Shown here: piece by piece, positions 10,817 through 22,018 of the stretch | Numbering within the stretch: position 1 is the stretch's first letter | How the letters are laid out: each line of letters begins with the position of its first letter | Source of the DNA: Pachypanchax playfairii | Taxonomy: Eukaryota > Chordata > Actinopteri > Cyprinodontiformes > Aplocheilidae | Length of the DNA stretch: 64,000 nucleotides | Direction of reading: 5' to 3' | Assembly (NCBI GenBank): GCA_006937955.1 | Contig: SSNP01000194.1 | Location: forward strand, 364,359-428,358 | Translations under genes and position numbers: made by a program | Notes under the pieces: generated by a model | Told to the model about the DNA's origin: nothing | Seen by the model: only the letters and a program-made list of their open reading frames with translations | Databases searched by the model: none

Positions 10817-11176
10817 TGCTGCTGTGGAGTATCAGTTCATTAGTTTCAGTGACTGATGTGGTAGGGATTGCCCTCAATGCTGCATTCACTGTTTCCAGAA
10901 GACTTTCTGAGGGTACTTCACTTAGCCGTTGTAATTGATGGCAGGGGGAGATCTTGTGTTCATTCTTGCCATGATTTTATCTTTCAGGTTAGTCTCTTCC
11001 TTACTCAGTGCTATGGTTTCACTCATTGGAGGTCTGTTCCCCATCTCTGGTTGGGGAGTTGGTATAACCTCCCCTCTGACCTGGCATCCCGATTCCTCCT
11101 TGTTGTAGCATTTGTTTTGTATCTCATCAATCTCAAGTTGTGAAAGCAGTTGCTGTTTGTGGATGTTGGAACACAC
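8660..11176 (-). mobile_element. 5'-truncated R4/Rex6-like LINE with 13-bp target duplication
   Basis: Identical 13-bp sequences (atatatacagtat) flank the element exactly. It has no poly-A tail; its 3' end abuts an AT-rich repeat. That, with the 'YMDD'-type catalytic region and the 'HGGFHPKSSTLRLY' block, suits the R4-type group with restriction-like endonuclease (Dong, Rex6) better than L1 or CR1. The clade name is inferred from memory of motif wording and needs a tree. Confidence 0.7.
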
Positions 11177-11189
11177 ATATATACAGTAT

Positions 11190-11999
11190 ACACACATACA
11201 CACTTTTTATATTACTTAATCTTTTTTTACTTTGTCATATATTTTAAACTGTTTACTATTACTGTTAGGCGGCAGTAGATCAGGAAGTAGAACAGGTACA
11301 TCATTTACCATTTCTAACTCTGAGAAAGCGCCTTACAAGAATTCCAATGTGCCTGAATTACTAGTTCATGCATAAATGGCAAATCTTGAAATTTGAATCT
11401 TAAATCTATAAATTTTCCTTTCAGAAGGGCAACATATCACTCAGGGTTTGACTTTAATGATCTAGAACAGCTTTTTGCACATTCTCTCAGAAGCTCTGTT
11501 TTTTTTTAATGAGAACAAGAGGTTTTATTACATGATGAATCCCAATCAGAGACACATCACAGGACAGATTCCTCAAAATCTGTCAAACACCTGCTGCTAG
11601 ATAACTAAAGTCATGCAAAATAAACACAACATTGTAAAAGGAGATGGAAAATTTCTGTCTGCTGTAGAAGTGGATGAATAATCAGCAGGATGGGGTTTGA
11701 GCTCATCCTGTCCTTTCAGGTTTTATTATGTACCTGGAGAGACTCTGACCCAAACCCTGACAAACTGAAAATATGAACACTCGATGCCAATATTATAATA
11801 TATCTTTCAGAATTGAAAATAAATGTTTTCAGGCAGAATAGTGAAGTGCATGGTGGCATTGTCTCTGTAATAAAATAGTAATAACTGGAAACCTTCATCT
11901 TACATGGTCTTTTCTTCCTTGTTATTTTGTTGTAAACATGACTCTTGATTTTATTAAAATTTGGTTCAGATGCTTGAGGTATGTTGTCATGTTGCTGCA
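11190..11999. other. no recognisable feature
   Basis: AT-rich non-coding sequence. I see no transposon ends or exon. Confidence 0.5.
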
Positions 12000-12183
12000 A
12001 TTTGTTTCAACTAACTGTAAATTGTAATCAGATTCAGTAAGTTCTGAAAGACCAATTAGTAAAACGTTTAATCTCTAAAGAAAGCAGCAGCTGGACTGAA
12101 TTTTCAGTTCAACATAATTCACCATCCTGGACAAGCACAAATTGGCAACAGTTGTTTTAACAGGAAGAAACCTCCAGCAGAAC
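12000..12183 (-). repeat. L2 LINE 3' UTR, left part of split copy
   Basis: Read on the - strand it matches the 3' end of the L2 at 32,640-32,800 ('gttctgctggaggtttcttcctgttaa' type wording). The right half resumes at 18,758, across the L1/Tx1 insertion. The last 16 bases (12,168-12,183, aaacctccagcagaac) are the target duplication. Confidence 0.75.
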
Positions 12184-12822
12184 TTTTTTTTTTTTTTTCA
12201 CAAAGCTTTATTTGAAACAAACATTTACAGACATAAACAGTTTTGTATAATGAACATATACAAAGAACAATTATATTCACATGACATTTTATAAGTTGTA
12301 TTATAATTTGAATCACACCTCTTTTAAAGATTGTCTTTGTTAGAACATATTGTTATAGAAAGTAAAAAGTGATAATATAAAAGCAAAAAGAAAATAAAAC
12401 ACAGTAGATTGATCTTTAAGTGCAAAGCGTTTAGATAGATATGTTGAAATAGCATTCAGAGATTTAAAAGAAGAGAAAAGTAAATAAAATAAAAGGGGCT
12501 TATCTTAAAGGGGTTATGACATCAAAATGCACTTTTTTGAGGTTTTTGGGGTATATCATGATGTGTTGTGCACTGATGAGGCCGTGTGAACGTCCAAAGC
12601 GAGTATCAAAGTTCCCGTTTGTGGGCGGTCCGCTTTGTTTCATATTTAAAAAACGGTTAAATCGGAAAGCACCATTTTTTCCTACGTGGCATTTCATCCT
12701 ACGTATTTCATAGCGTCCAATAAAAGTGCACAGTGAAGTAAACAGTCCAACCCCCCACCCCACCCCCAGCCCATACACCGGTAGCTGCGTTGCGCTAGCT
12801 TGTCTGCTGCTCTTGAGAAGAG

Positions 12823-13105
12823 ATGGCTACGCAAATGGGGACATGTTGTGTCCAAGGATGCTCAACCCATGCTGGAAGTTTCCACTCACTCCCGAAGGAT
12901 GAAAAAAACAAGAGAAGAGTGGCTGAAGTTCATTTATGGAGAAGTGCCATGCAGTTATAACCTCAACTAGAAAATATGTTCAGCTCACTTCACGGAGGAC
13001 TGCTTCCATAACTTGGGTGAATTCAAGTTGGGATTGTCAAAGAAACTGATTTTAATTAAAAATTCTTTACCGACCCTGAAGGAGGCGACCACATCGTCAA
13101 TACCT
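12823..13105 (+). pseudogene. THAP zinc-finger first exon of Kolobok-like transposase
   Basis: From the ATG at 12,823 the frame reads GTCCVQGCSTHAGSFHSLPK: the first two Cys of a C2CH THAP finger followed by the conserved 'FHSLPKDE' block. The frame is lost in an A run near 12,900. One frame over it continues as EEWLKFIYGEVPC, meets an in-frame TAG, then resumes with CSAHFTEDCF, which supplies the last Cys and His. The exon then runs to a consensus donor (cct^gtaagt at 13,106). THAP fingers bind transposon ends. One frameshift and one nonsense codon make this copy non-functional. Confidence 0.75.
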
Positions 13106-13377
13106 GTAAGTTTATTTATTTAATAAAATGCTGCCTTGTCTGATAAACGTTTGTTCGTGGTCTGAAGAGTTCATGATGCTAGCATGTGATAGCCGCTCTA
13201 GCAACAATGTCCGTGAGCAACAGGTTTATCATGAAGGTGAATCTATTTTCATTGATAACATCTGACAGCACTGTTTATTCGCTCATGTGATTAGTTGAGT
13301 TTTATGTGTTCACCCCTCCGTCTTCCTCAGAAGACGTTTCAGGCTCGAACATATACGGTTGTAAACGTCCACTCGCC

Positions 13378-13379
13378 NN
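13378..13379. other. assembly gap (NN)
   Basis: Two Ns inside the Kolobok-like element. Unlike the other two gaps, the sequences on either side show no overlap that I can see. Confidence 0.9.
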
Positions 13380-13582
13380 TGTTACTGGACTGTTGACGGA
13401 GCCGAGCCACATATCATTAAGGAAAGGAACCGTGTTGCTGAGAAGAGGATTCTGACCTGCCCGTACACCCCCGCCCTGTTAGTTTTTTAATCAAATTCTT
13501 TTGTGAGTTGACATATGCGGGCATATCTACTACATGAAATAGCTTTACGCCAGTTTAAACAGTGATGTCATCACACCTTTAA

Positions 13583-16471
13583 ATTATATTCAGATATGAG
13601 GGCATTAAGTTTTTCTGCTTGGGCATTTTTAATTGATTTCAAACTTTTACAAAACAAATTTAATTCATTTTTAAAAGCATCCCATGTTGGGGGGGAGGTT
13701 TTGGAGAATCGACATTTATGTATATAAAACTTAGAAAAAATGATAATGTTATTAATTAAGAATTCTACTGGTTTTTCTTTCATCACCACACCAAATTTTA
13801 TAACATTGAACGAGTTGAGATCTATATTTATGGATTTACTTGAAAGCCACATCTGGATTGATTGCCATAATTTATTTGTTGTTTCACAGCTATAGAACAA
13901 GTGTTCAGCAGACTCATCCTCATTACATAAATAGCATTTATCTACTTCAAAATGGAATTTAGATTTGATAAATTCATTGGAGGGATATATTTCATTTATA
14001 GTTTTGAAATGGATTTCCTTATGTTTAGGAAGGAGAGGAAATTTGAGGTATTTAGTTCGTATAGCTTTGATTTCAGATTTTTTGTAGTTTTGAAGAATAA
14101 AGTATCTTTTTGTCAAGCCTGGAAAACTTAATTTGACTAGGTATTTTCTTAGAAAACTGTTATTACATTTTTTGTCCAAGATGTTCAGGCCATTTAACAT
14201 TAAGCTTCTTAATGTGGGTGTCGGTGTATTGTCAATATTGTTTTGAATGAGTTGAATGAGTGCTTTGGGGATGCTGTGGATCACTCTATTGTACACAGCA
14301 ACAGAACAGTTCAGATTGTATTTGATGTTGAATTCCTCTCGGTTCAACATGTCGCCTTTGTTATTCATCAGATGTGTAATTGACCAGATGTTTTTCCTTT
14401 TCTAATCATCCATAAATATAGATTTCCCTCTCTTTTTGATCACTCTGTTGTTCCATATAGGCACATCATGAGGGCTAAAATTATGTTTGAACATCATCTT
14501 CCAGTTTAGCAGGACTTGCTGGTGAAATGTGGGCAGTTTTACAGGAAGTTTGGATAATTCAAAATCACATTTTAATAGAAATTCTATACCACCCATTTTA
14601 CTGAATACTAAAGATGGTAGTGCAAACCATATTTCTTTATCATTTCTCAAAAACGATTGAAGCCATTTCACTTTTAAAACACTATTCATTACATCAAAAT
14701 CAATGGCTTTTATTCCACCTTCATCAAAGTCTTTCACCAAATCACCTTTTCTGATATAGTGGTGTTTCTTTCTCCAAATAAAATCAAAATTTATTTTGTT
14801 TATCATATTTATGGTTTTTGGAGGGATAGCTAAGGAATATGCTGGATAAATTAGTCTGGATATGGATTCAATTTTAATTAGAAGAGATCTACCTAGTAAG
14901 GATATATCTCTTTGAAGCCAGCTATTCAGTTTAAATTTTGATTTTTCAATAGCATTCTCAATATTGTTTTTAACTCTAGAATCTGGACATTGAGTAATTT
15001 TATTCCTAGATATTTGACCTCTTCTTTTATGGGAATGTTACATAATGATGTCTCAGGACAGCCATGGATACTCAAAAGTTCACATTTTTCCAGGTTCAGG
15101 TATAATCCTGAGGCTTGAGAGAATAGCAAAAAATCCAAAAAAAGTATAAATCCATCTTCTTCAATTAAATGTTTATAATCAATAAGGTCTAGAACTAATC
15201 TGATATTATTATGGATTCTTCTTCCTTTAAGAAATCCCGACTGAGTTGGACTAATGATTTTGAAAAGACCTATTTTAAGTCTAGCTGCGTAAGCAGCTGT
15301 AAGGATTTTATAATCAGTGTTTAAGAGGGTTATTGGTCTTAGGTGGTTTAATTTTTTTTGTCTTTTCCACGTTTAGGTAGTAATTTAATTAAGCCTTGTT
15401 TCCTTGTTGTCATAAGTTCCTTGTTCATAATACATTCTTTTATGGCTTGGAAAAGCAAAATTTTAATTTCCTCCCAGAAGTGTTTGTAAAAATTGGATGT
15501 AATACCATCCGGCCCCGGAGAGCGATCTAATGACATCTTTTTAATGGCAGAGTCCAGTTCTTCTACTTTTAAATCTTCATCACATAAATCTTTGAATGAT
15601 TTATCAATTTTGGGAATCTTTCTCTTTATGTTTTCAAAGAAGATGTTAGTTTTTGGTTCACTATAAGCAGATTTATAAATATCATTAAAGAATGTCCAGA
15701 CTTCTCTAGATATTTGTTTAGGATCAGTGCATTCTTGTTGATTAATAATAATGGAGGAGATAGTATTTTTTTCCTGTCTTTGTTTCTCTAATTTACAAAA
15801 ATAGGATGAGTTTTTTTCACCATTCTCAATCCATTTGGCTTTGGATCTTATGTATGCTCCATGAGCTTTTTTTAGATATAATTCATCTAGTTGTAGTTGA
15901 ATATTTTTAATAATATATTTGTCTTCTTCAGTCCAATTTACTTTATTGTAGTAGGTGAGTAAGGTTTTAACCAATTCGGATTCCTTTTTATTATTTTCCT
16001 CTTTCATTTTTTTACTAAATGATATGGAATATTTTCTAATAGAAAATTTGAGGTATTCCCATTTTTGTGTATGTGAACCTAACTTATTATTTTGTATTTC
16101 CAGAATAAGATTTTTAATTCCCTTACAGTAATCCTGATTAAGCAATAAATTAGAATTAAATTTCCAATAGTCTGTAGATTTTCTGGTGTTATAACTTGAG
16201 ATAGTCATTTCAATTATACAGTGGTCACTTAGGGGGCTGCCAGAGATTTTTGTTTCTGTGACATGCCTTTCTAATGCACTTGATACTAGCCAATAATCGA
16301 TCCTGGATTTAGCCTGTCCATTGGGTTTAAACCAGGTAAACTGTCTACAATTCCCATTTAAAGCTCTCCATATATCTGTCAGGCCGTTTTCAGTCATAAA
16401 AATTTTAATAATCTGGTTATGCTGAACCTGTGAGTATCTTGTCGGCCACCTGTCCATCCATTCATCAGGCG
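13583..16471 (-). pseudogene. L1/Tx1-like ORF2, contig 1 version, RT core deleted
   Basis: Reading leftwards from 16,457: the endonuclease C-terminus (SRIDYWLVSS, GSPLSDHCIIEM), a linker, the RT start (DRSPGPDGITSNFYKHFWEEI), then a jump at about 15,128 from the motif A region directly into FSQASGLYLNLEKCELL. Compared with the second version, 357 bp (119 codons, in frame) are missing, including the catalytic 'ADD' motif. Further left lie the thumb and C-terminal parts (FIWRKKHHYIRKGDL; FELSKLPVKLPTFHQQVLLNWKMMF) and the terminal C-x2-C...H...C cluster (CYLCNEDESAEHLFYSC). Frameshifts separate these blocks. It cannot encode an active reverse transcriptase. Confidence 0.85.
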
Positions 16472-16472
16472 N
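16472..16472. other. assembly gap (single N) joining overlapping contigs
   Basis: Positions 14,977-16,471 and 16,473-18,326 are the same LINE segment, differing by scattered single-base changes and a 357-bp indel. The contig on the right restarts with 'tagaatctggacattgag', already present at 14,977. Confidence 0.85.
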
Positions 16473-18741
16473 TAGAATCTGGACATTGAGTAATTTTTAT
16501 TCCTAGATATTTGACCTCTTCTTTTATGGGAATGTTACATAATGATGTCTCAGGACAGCCATGGATACTCAAAAGTTCAAATTTTTCCAGGTTCAGGTAT
16601 AATCCTGAGGCTTGAGAGAATAGCTCTATAGTTTGTAGTGCTATGGGAATTTGCTCTCTGTCTTTTAGAAACATGGTCGTATCATCTGCTAATTGGCTGA
16701 TAATTAAATGTTGTCCATCTATATCTAGCCCTTTGATGTTTGAGTTTTTCATGAGAATAGCCAACAGTTCAACAACCGTTATGAACAACAAGGGTGAAAG
16801 GCTACATCCCTGTCTTATACCTCTTTCTATTTTAAATCTGGGACAGGTACCTTCTGTAAGGGAGACACAGCTATTAATATCCGTGTGTAACATGAAGATT
16901 ATATCCAGAAATGTATCACCAAACCCAAAATGTTTGAAAGTTTCAAAAATAAAATTGTGCTCAACTGAATCAAAGGCTTTACAAAAATCCAAGAAAAGTA
17001 TAAATCCATCTTCTTCAATTAAATGTTTATAATCAATAAGGTCTAGAACTAATCTGATATTATTATGGATTATTCTTCCTTTAAGGAATCCCGACTGAGT
17101 TGGACTAATGATTTTGAAAAGACCTATTTTAAGTCTAGCTGCATAAGCAGCTGTAAGAATTTTATAATCAGTGTTTAAGAGGGTTATTGGTCTTAGGTTG
17201 TTTAATTTTTTTGTCTTTTCCACGTTTAGGTAGTAATTTAATTAAGCCTTGCTTCATTTTTGTCATAGGTTCCTTGTTCATAATACATTCTTTTATGGCT
17301 TGGAAAAGCAAAATTTTAATTTCCTCCCAGAAGTGTTTGTAAAAATTGGATGTAATACCATCCGGCCCCGGAGAGCAATCTAATGACATCTTTTTAATGG
17401 CAGAGTCCAGTTCTTCTACTTTTAAATCTTCATCACATAAATCTTTGAATGATTTATCAATTTTGGGAATCTTTCTCTTTATGTTTTCAAAGAAGATGTT
17501 AGTTTTTGGTTCACTATAAGCAGATTTATAAATATCATTAAAGAATGTCCAGATTTCTCTAGATATTTGTTTAGGATCAGTGCATTCTTGTTGATTAATA
17601 ATAATGGAGGAGATAGTATTTTTTTCCTGTCTTTGTTTCTCTAATTTACAAAAATAGGATGAGTTTTTTTCACCATTTTCAATCCATTTGGCTTTGGATC
17701 TTATGTATGCTCCATGAGCTTTTTTTAGATATAATTCATCTAGCTGTGTAGTTGAATATTATTAATAATATATTTGTCTTCTTCAGTCCAGTTTACTTTG
17801 TTGTAGTAGGTGAGTAAGGTTTTAACCAATTCGGATTCCTTTTTATTATTTTCCTCTTTCATTTTTTTACTAAATGATATGGAATATTTTCTAATAGAAA
17901 ATTTGAGGTATTCCCATTTTTGTGTATGTGAACCTAACTTATCATTTTGTATTTCCAGAATAAGATTTTTGATTCCCTTACAGTAATCCTGATTAAGCAA
18001 TAAATTAGAATTAAATTTCCAATAGTCTGTAGATTTTCTGGTGTTATAACTTGAGATAGTCATTTCAATTATACAGTGGTCACTTAGGGGGCTGCCAGAG
18101 ATCTTTGTTTCTGTAACATGCCTTTCTAATGCACTTGATACTAGCCAATAATCGATCCTGGATTTAGCCTGTCCATTGGATTTAAACCAGGTAAATTGTC
18201 TACAATTCCCATTTAAAGCTCTCCATATATCTGTCAGGCCGTTTTCAGTCATAAAATTTTTAATAATCTGGTTATGCTGAACCCGTGAGTATCTTGTCGG
18301 CCACCTGTCCATCCATTCATCCGGCGTTATGTTATAATCTCCTCCAACCACTGTATGTTCTGTTGTAAATTTATTTTGGAGCCGTTTAATAACTGTTGTT
18401 ATAGTAACTTCCTATTTTTTTGTCCATTGTTGTAACCATAAAGGTTTACTAGAATTAGAAATGCACCATCAATCTTTAACACACATGCTATCCAGTGACC
18501 ATCATCATCAGTTTCATGAGTTATTATTTCACCTGGACATCTATTAAAACATATGGCTGTTCCTGCAGATCGGCTGGTTCCATGGCTAAACAGGATTTTA
18601 TCCCCCCCATTGTTGTGTCCAAAATTTAACATCTGCTTGTTTAGAATGTGTTTCCTGTAGAAAAACACAATTAGATTTTTGCCCTTTACAAAACAAAAAT
18701 ACAGCTTTACGTTTGACAGAATCTTTGAGTCCCCTTGCATT
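16473..18741 (-). pseudogene. L1/Tx1-like ORF2, contig 2 version, endonuclease and RT
   Basis: At the 5' edge (18,741 leftwards) the endonuclease begins ARGLKDSVKRKAVFLF and continues to a CVFLQETHSK catalytic block. A frameshift at a G run (near 18,605) follows, then SRSAGTAICFNR. After another break come GGDYN and SDHCIIEM. The reverse transcriptase has all core motifs: NLRPITLLNTDYKIL, FLDFCKAFDSVEH (motif A with its Asp), GIRQGCSLSPLLF and QLADDTTMFLKD (catalytic ADD). The wording is closest to Tx1-type members of the L1 group. Several frame breaks make it a pseudogene, although the RT core itself is preserved. Confidence 0.85.
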
Positions 18742-18757
18742 AAACCTCCAGCAGAAC

Positions 18758-18935
18758 TGGGCTCAGGAAGAACAGCCTTATGCCTTGACTGGGTTCTGAG
18801 AGGACAGGAAAGAGGCAGACAAATATAGAAGGGTTGGGCCAACCATCATATCTATGGAAAGACAAACAGTCAAAGTTAAGTCCCACAATAATAATAATAA
18901 AAATAACACAAAGACAGCAGAGTGACGAAATTTGG
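18758..18935 (-). repeat. L2 LINE 3' UTR, right part of split copy
   Basis: It continues the L2 3' UTR interrupted at 12,183: 'tgggctcaggaagaacagcctta', 'gggttctgagaggacaggaaaga', then an (ATA)n-rich stretch matching the equivalent place in the L2 at 32,550-32,650. Confidence 0.7.
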
Positions 18936-18972
18936 TCAGTATGCTAGTATGACAACAAGCTAACTCTCACTA

Positions 18973-19232
18973 AAGGGTGGGCCATTTATATGGATGCACC
19001 ATTGTTTTTCCTGTGAAATTACCAATAAGATTTGTCACATGACCCTCTTCCTATTGGGGAAAAAAAAAAAAAAGTTGGATCCAAGATGGCCAACTTCAAA
19101 ATGGCCACGATGGTCACCACCCATCTTGAAAAGTTTGCCCCCTCACATATACTAATGTGCCACAAACAGGATGTTAATATCACCAACCATTCCTATATTA
19201 TTAAGGTGTATCCATATAAATGGCCCACCCTG
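18973..19232 (+). mobile_element. Tc1/mariner-type MITE (TA target)
   Basis: The left end AGGGTGGGCCATTTATATGG and right end 'ccatataaatggcccaccct' form long terminal inverted repeats (about 27 bp, one mismatch). TA dinucleotides flank at 18,971-18,972 and 19,233-19,234. It is 260 bp with no coding potential of its own and would depend on a mariner-like transposase. An internal A run and 'aagatggcc' repeats are present. Confidence 0.85.
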
Positions 19233-19628
19233 TATATGATTGATCAAAAAGGATAGTTTTAAATCTATTCTTTTTTTTTTTTATATAAATCTTTTTATTG
19301 AAAAATCAGAGATAGCAACAGTAAATAGTCAGTGTGATTACAAAAGATTTTCCTTTTTTTTTTTTTTTGAACTTCCTGAACATATTCAAAACCAATCCCT
19401 CCCCCTACCCCGACTGGACCAAAGAAAAAAAAAAAAAAGGGATGATTATAAAATAACAGAAACTGTATCAATAATCAACATTAGTTTTGTGTTCGGTGGA
19501 TACAGGTGTCAAAATGGACAGATTAAAACAGTAAATAGAAAGCTCAGCCTGTCTTCAGTGGTCTCTATGGCCAGCCAAGTGTGCCTTTGTGTGCTCAGAT
19601 TGGAAGATCAAATCCATAGAATTTTTAT

Positions 19629-22016
19629 TTATTGCAATGCTTGCGGGAGTTCTTGGAGGCCCCTGAAGTATGATAAGAAGGGTTCCCAAACAGATTGAAA
19701 TTTGTCAGAGCACCTAATAGCAAATTTGATCTTTTCCAAGTGCAGAAATAGCATGACCTCCTTCAACCACTGAGCGACAGTAGGTGGCGCACTTGACTTC
19801 CAATGAAGTAAAATTTGCCTTCGTGCCAGCAGAGAAACAAATGCTATAATGTTCTGTTGTTTTTTGGTTAAATTTGCTTCCTCATTCGGTACCCCAAATA
19901 GTGCTATCATGGCGCAGGGCTGTAAAGTGAGTCTAAAAACTTTTGACAGTACATCAAATATGCCTGACCAGTAGTCTGTTAACAGATGACAAGACCAAAA
20001 CATGTGAGTCAAATCTGCTACATTAGTATGACATCTGACACAATTGTTGTCGATATTTGGGTAAATGGAAGAGATACTTGCTCTACTCCAGTGCAAGCGA
20101 TGGACAACCTTAAACTGGATAAGACTTAGTCTTGCACACGACGTGCTACTGTTCACTCTTTTTAAGGCGTCAGCCCAAATGTGTTCTGAGATTTCAGTTC
20201 CAAGTTTGTTTTCCCAGTGATTTTTGATCTTGTCCAGGTTGACAGTGTCCGTTTTCATGATGATTGAGTAACATTGTTTGGTAAAACCCCTCAGGGAGTG
20301 AGGAGTCTTCAAGATTTGAGTCTATAAGTGATTCATTGGGAAGGGTAGGAAATTGTGAGCTGTGGTTTCTAGCAAATTGACGAGCTTGGAAATAGCGAAA
20401 CAGGTCCTTTTGCTGAAGCTCGTATTTGGTGCACAGATCATCAAAACAAGAAAAGGAACCATTAATATACACATCACTAAACCTCTTAATTCCTTTCCTA
20501 CGCCATGTGATAAATGTGTGGTCAAGATTGGCTGGTATGAAGTTGTGGTTGTTACACAGTGGGGAATAAATCAAAAGAGTGTCCTTCAAGCCATGCTGCT
20601 TTCTGAATTGAACCCATATCTTTAATGTAGATATCACCACAGGGTTGGACGTGAACCTAGAAATCTTCATTGGAAGGTTGGATGAGACCAGAGCGAGAAG
20701 AGATGATGATATGCAGGACATGCACTCCATCTCACACCAATCTGTATCTGCAGACTGGATCCAGTATGCAATTTTGTGGAAATTTGTTGCCCAATAGTAA
20801 GCTCTAAAGTTTGGCAGAGTCAGCCGGCCTTCCACCCTTGATCGCTGTAAGAAGTCCTTCTTAATTCTAGGGTTTTGACCTTTCCATATGAATCCAGATA
20901 TAAGTTTGTCAAGTTTACAGAAGAAAGCCTTTGGCAAGAAAATAGGAATGCATTGAAATAAGAATAAAAATTTTGGCAAAACATTCATTTTAATGCAGTT
21001 CACTCTGCCTGTCATGGTTAAATGTAATACATCCCATCGTTGCAAATCTGAGTTCAATTTAGACATGAGTGGTGCAAAGTTTGCATCGAAGAGGTTATTA
21101 AATGAAGGTGTTATATTGATACCTAAATATTTAAATCCTGATCTAGAAATATGAAATGGTAAAGCATGGTCTGGGATTTGCATAGCCAGTTCATTTATGG
21201 GTAAGCATTCACTTTTTGTTAAATTAAGTTTATATCCTGAGATCTGACCGAAATTGTGCAACACTGACATTAATGCGTTGTTAGAATGCAATGGATCTGA
21301 TATGTAAAGCAATAAATCGTCTGCGTACAATGACAACTTTAATTCCGATCCCCATCTTCTAATACCTCTTATTAATGGAGTTGATTTGAGAGCCAGGGCT
21401 AGTGGTTCTATGGCAAGTGTGAATAGCTGTGGGCTCAAAGGGCAGCCCTGTCTGGTGCCCCTAGACAGAGGAAAGTTTTGGGAGCGGATGTGATTTGTAA
21501 TAACTGATGCACGGGGGGGAGAGTAAAGTAGCTTAATCCACTTGAGGAATGTTTTACCAAAACCAAATTCCTTGAGAGTATAAAAGAGAAAATCCATTTC
21601 TACACGATCAAATGCTTTAAAGGCATATAAAGACACCACAATTTCTGGAACATCGGTTGTTGGGGGGCTGTATAGCACATTTAAGAGACGTCTTATGTTT
21701 GAAAATAAATGCCTGTTTTTAACAAAACCTGTTTGGTCAGGTGATATGATATGTGGCAGTGGTTTTTCCAAACGTGTCGCTAGTACCTTAGAGAGGATTT
21801 TAATATCTGTGTTTAAAAGGGATATTGGTCGGTATGATCCACATTTAGACGCCTCCTTGCCTGGCTTTGACAAAAGGGTTATGGTTGCTTCATTAAGAGA
21901 GTCTGGTAATTTGCCCTTTGACAAAGCATCATCAAACATGTCCAGCAGCAGCGGGGCTAGTTGTTTAGAGAATTTTTTATAAAAATCAATCGGGAAGCCA
22001 TCAGGCCCTGGAGATT
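19629..22016 (-). pseudogene. L1 ORF2 reverse transcriptase and C-terminal part
   Basis: From the Tc1 insertion leftwards: KSPGPDGFPIDFYKKF, SYRPISLLNTDIKILSKVLA, DQTGFVKNRH, SRGTRQGCPLSPQLF and LSLYADDLLLY (catalytic YADD). It then reads through the thumb (FIWKGQNPRIKKDFL) to about 20,290. A frameshift there moves the C-terminal region into another frame, ending with the Cys/His cluster CVRCHTNVADLTHMFWSC. Motif A reads SLYAFKAFDRVE: a Tyr codon (21,625-21,627) replaces the first catalytic Asp of the usual SLDAEKAFD, so the polymerase would be dead even if the frame were whole. The upstream part of ORF2 continues beyond the Tc1 at 23,615. Confidence 0.9.
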
Positions 22017-22018
22017 TA

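Larger units (their letters stand above)
12509..13578 (+). mobile_element. Kolobok-like DNA transposon with THAP exon (TTAA target)
   Basis: It is bounded by TTAA at 12,505-12,508 and 13,579-13,582. The left end AGGGGTTATGACATCA and the inward-read right end AGGTGTGATGACATCA form terminal repeats. A TTAA target with a THAP-domain protein is the diagnosis for the Kolobok superfamily. At about 1.07 kb it is too short to hold a whole transposase gene, so it is internally deleted. It contains the NN gap at 13,378-13,379, so some interior may be missing for assembly reasons. Confidence 0.75.
12184..18741 (-). mobile_element. L1/Tx1-like LINE with 16-bp target duplication (assembly-inflated)
   Basis: It is flanked by aaacctccagcagaac at 12,168-12,183 and 18,742-18,757. 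A T run at 12,184-12,199 is the poly-A tail read on the other strand. The 5' edge lies at the very start of the ORF2 endonuclease, so ORF1 is absent. A Kolobok-like element (12,509-13,578) sits in its 3' UTR. About 1.5 kb of it is represented twice because of the N at 16,472, so the genomic element is shorter than the span given. Confidence 0.85.
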
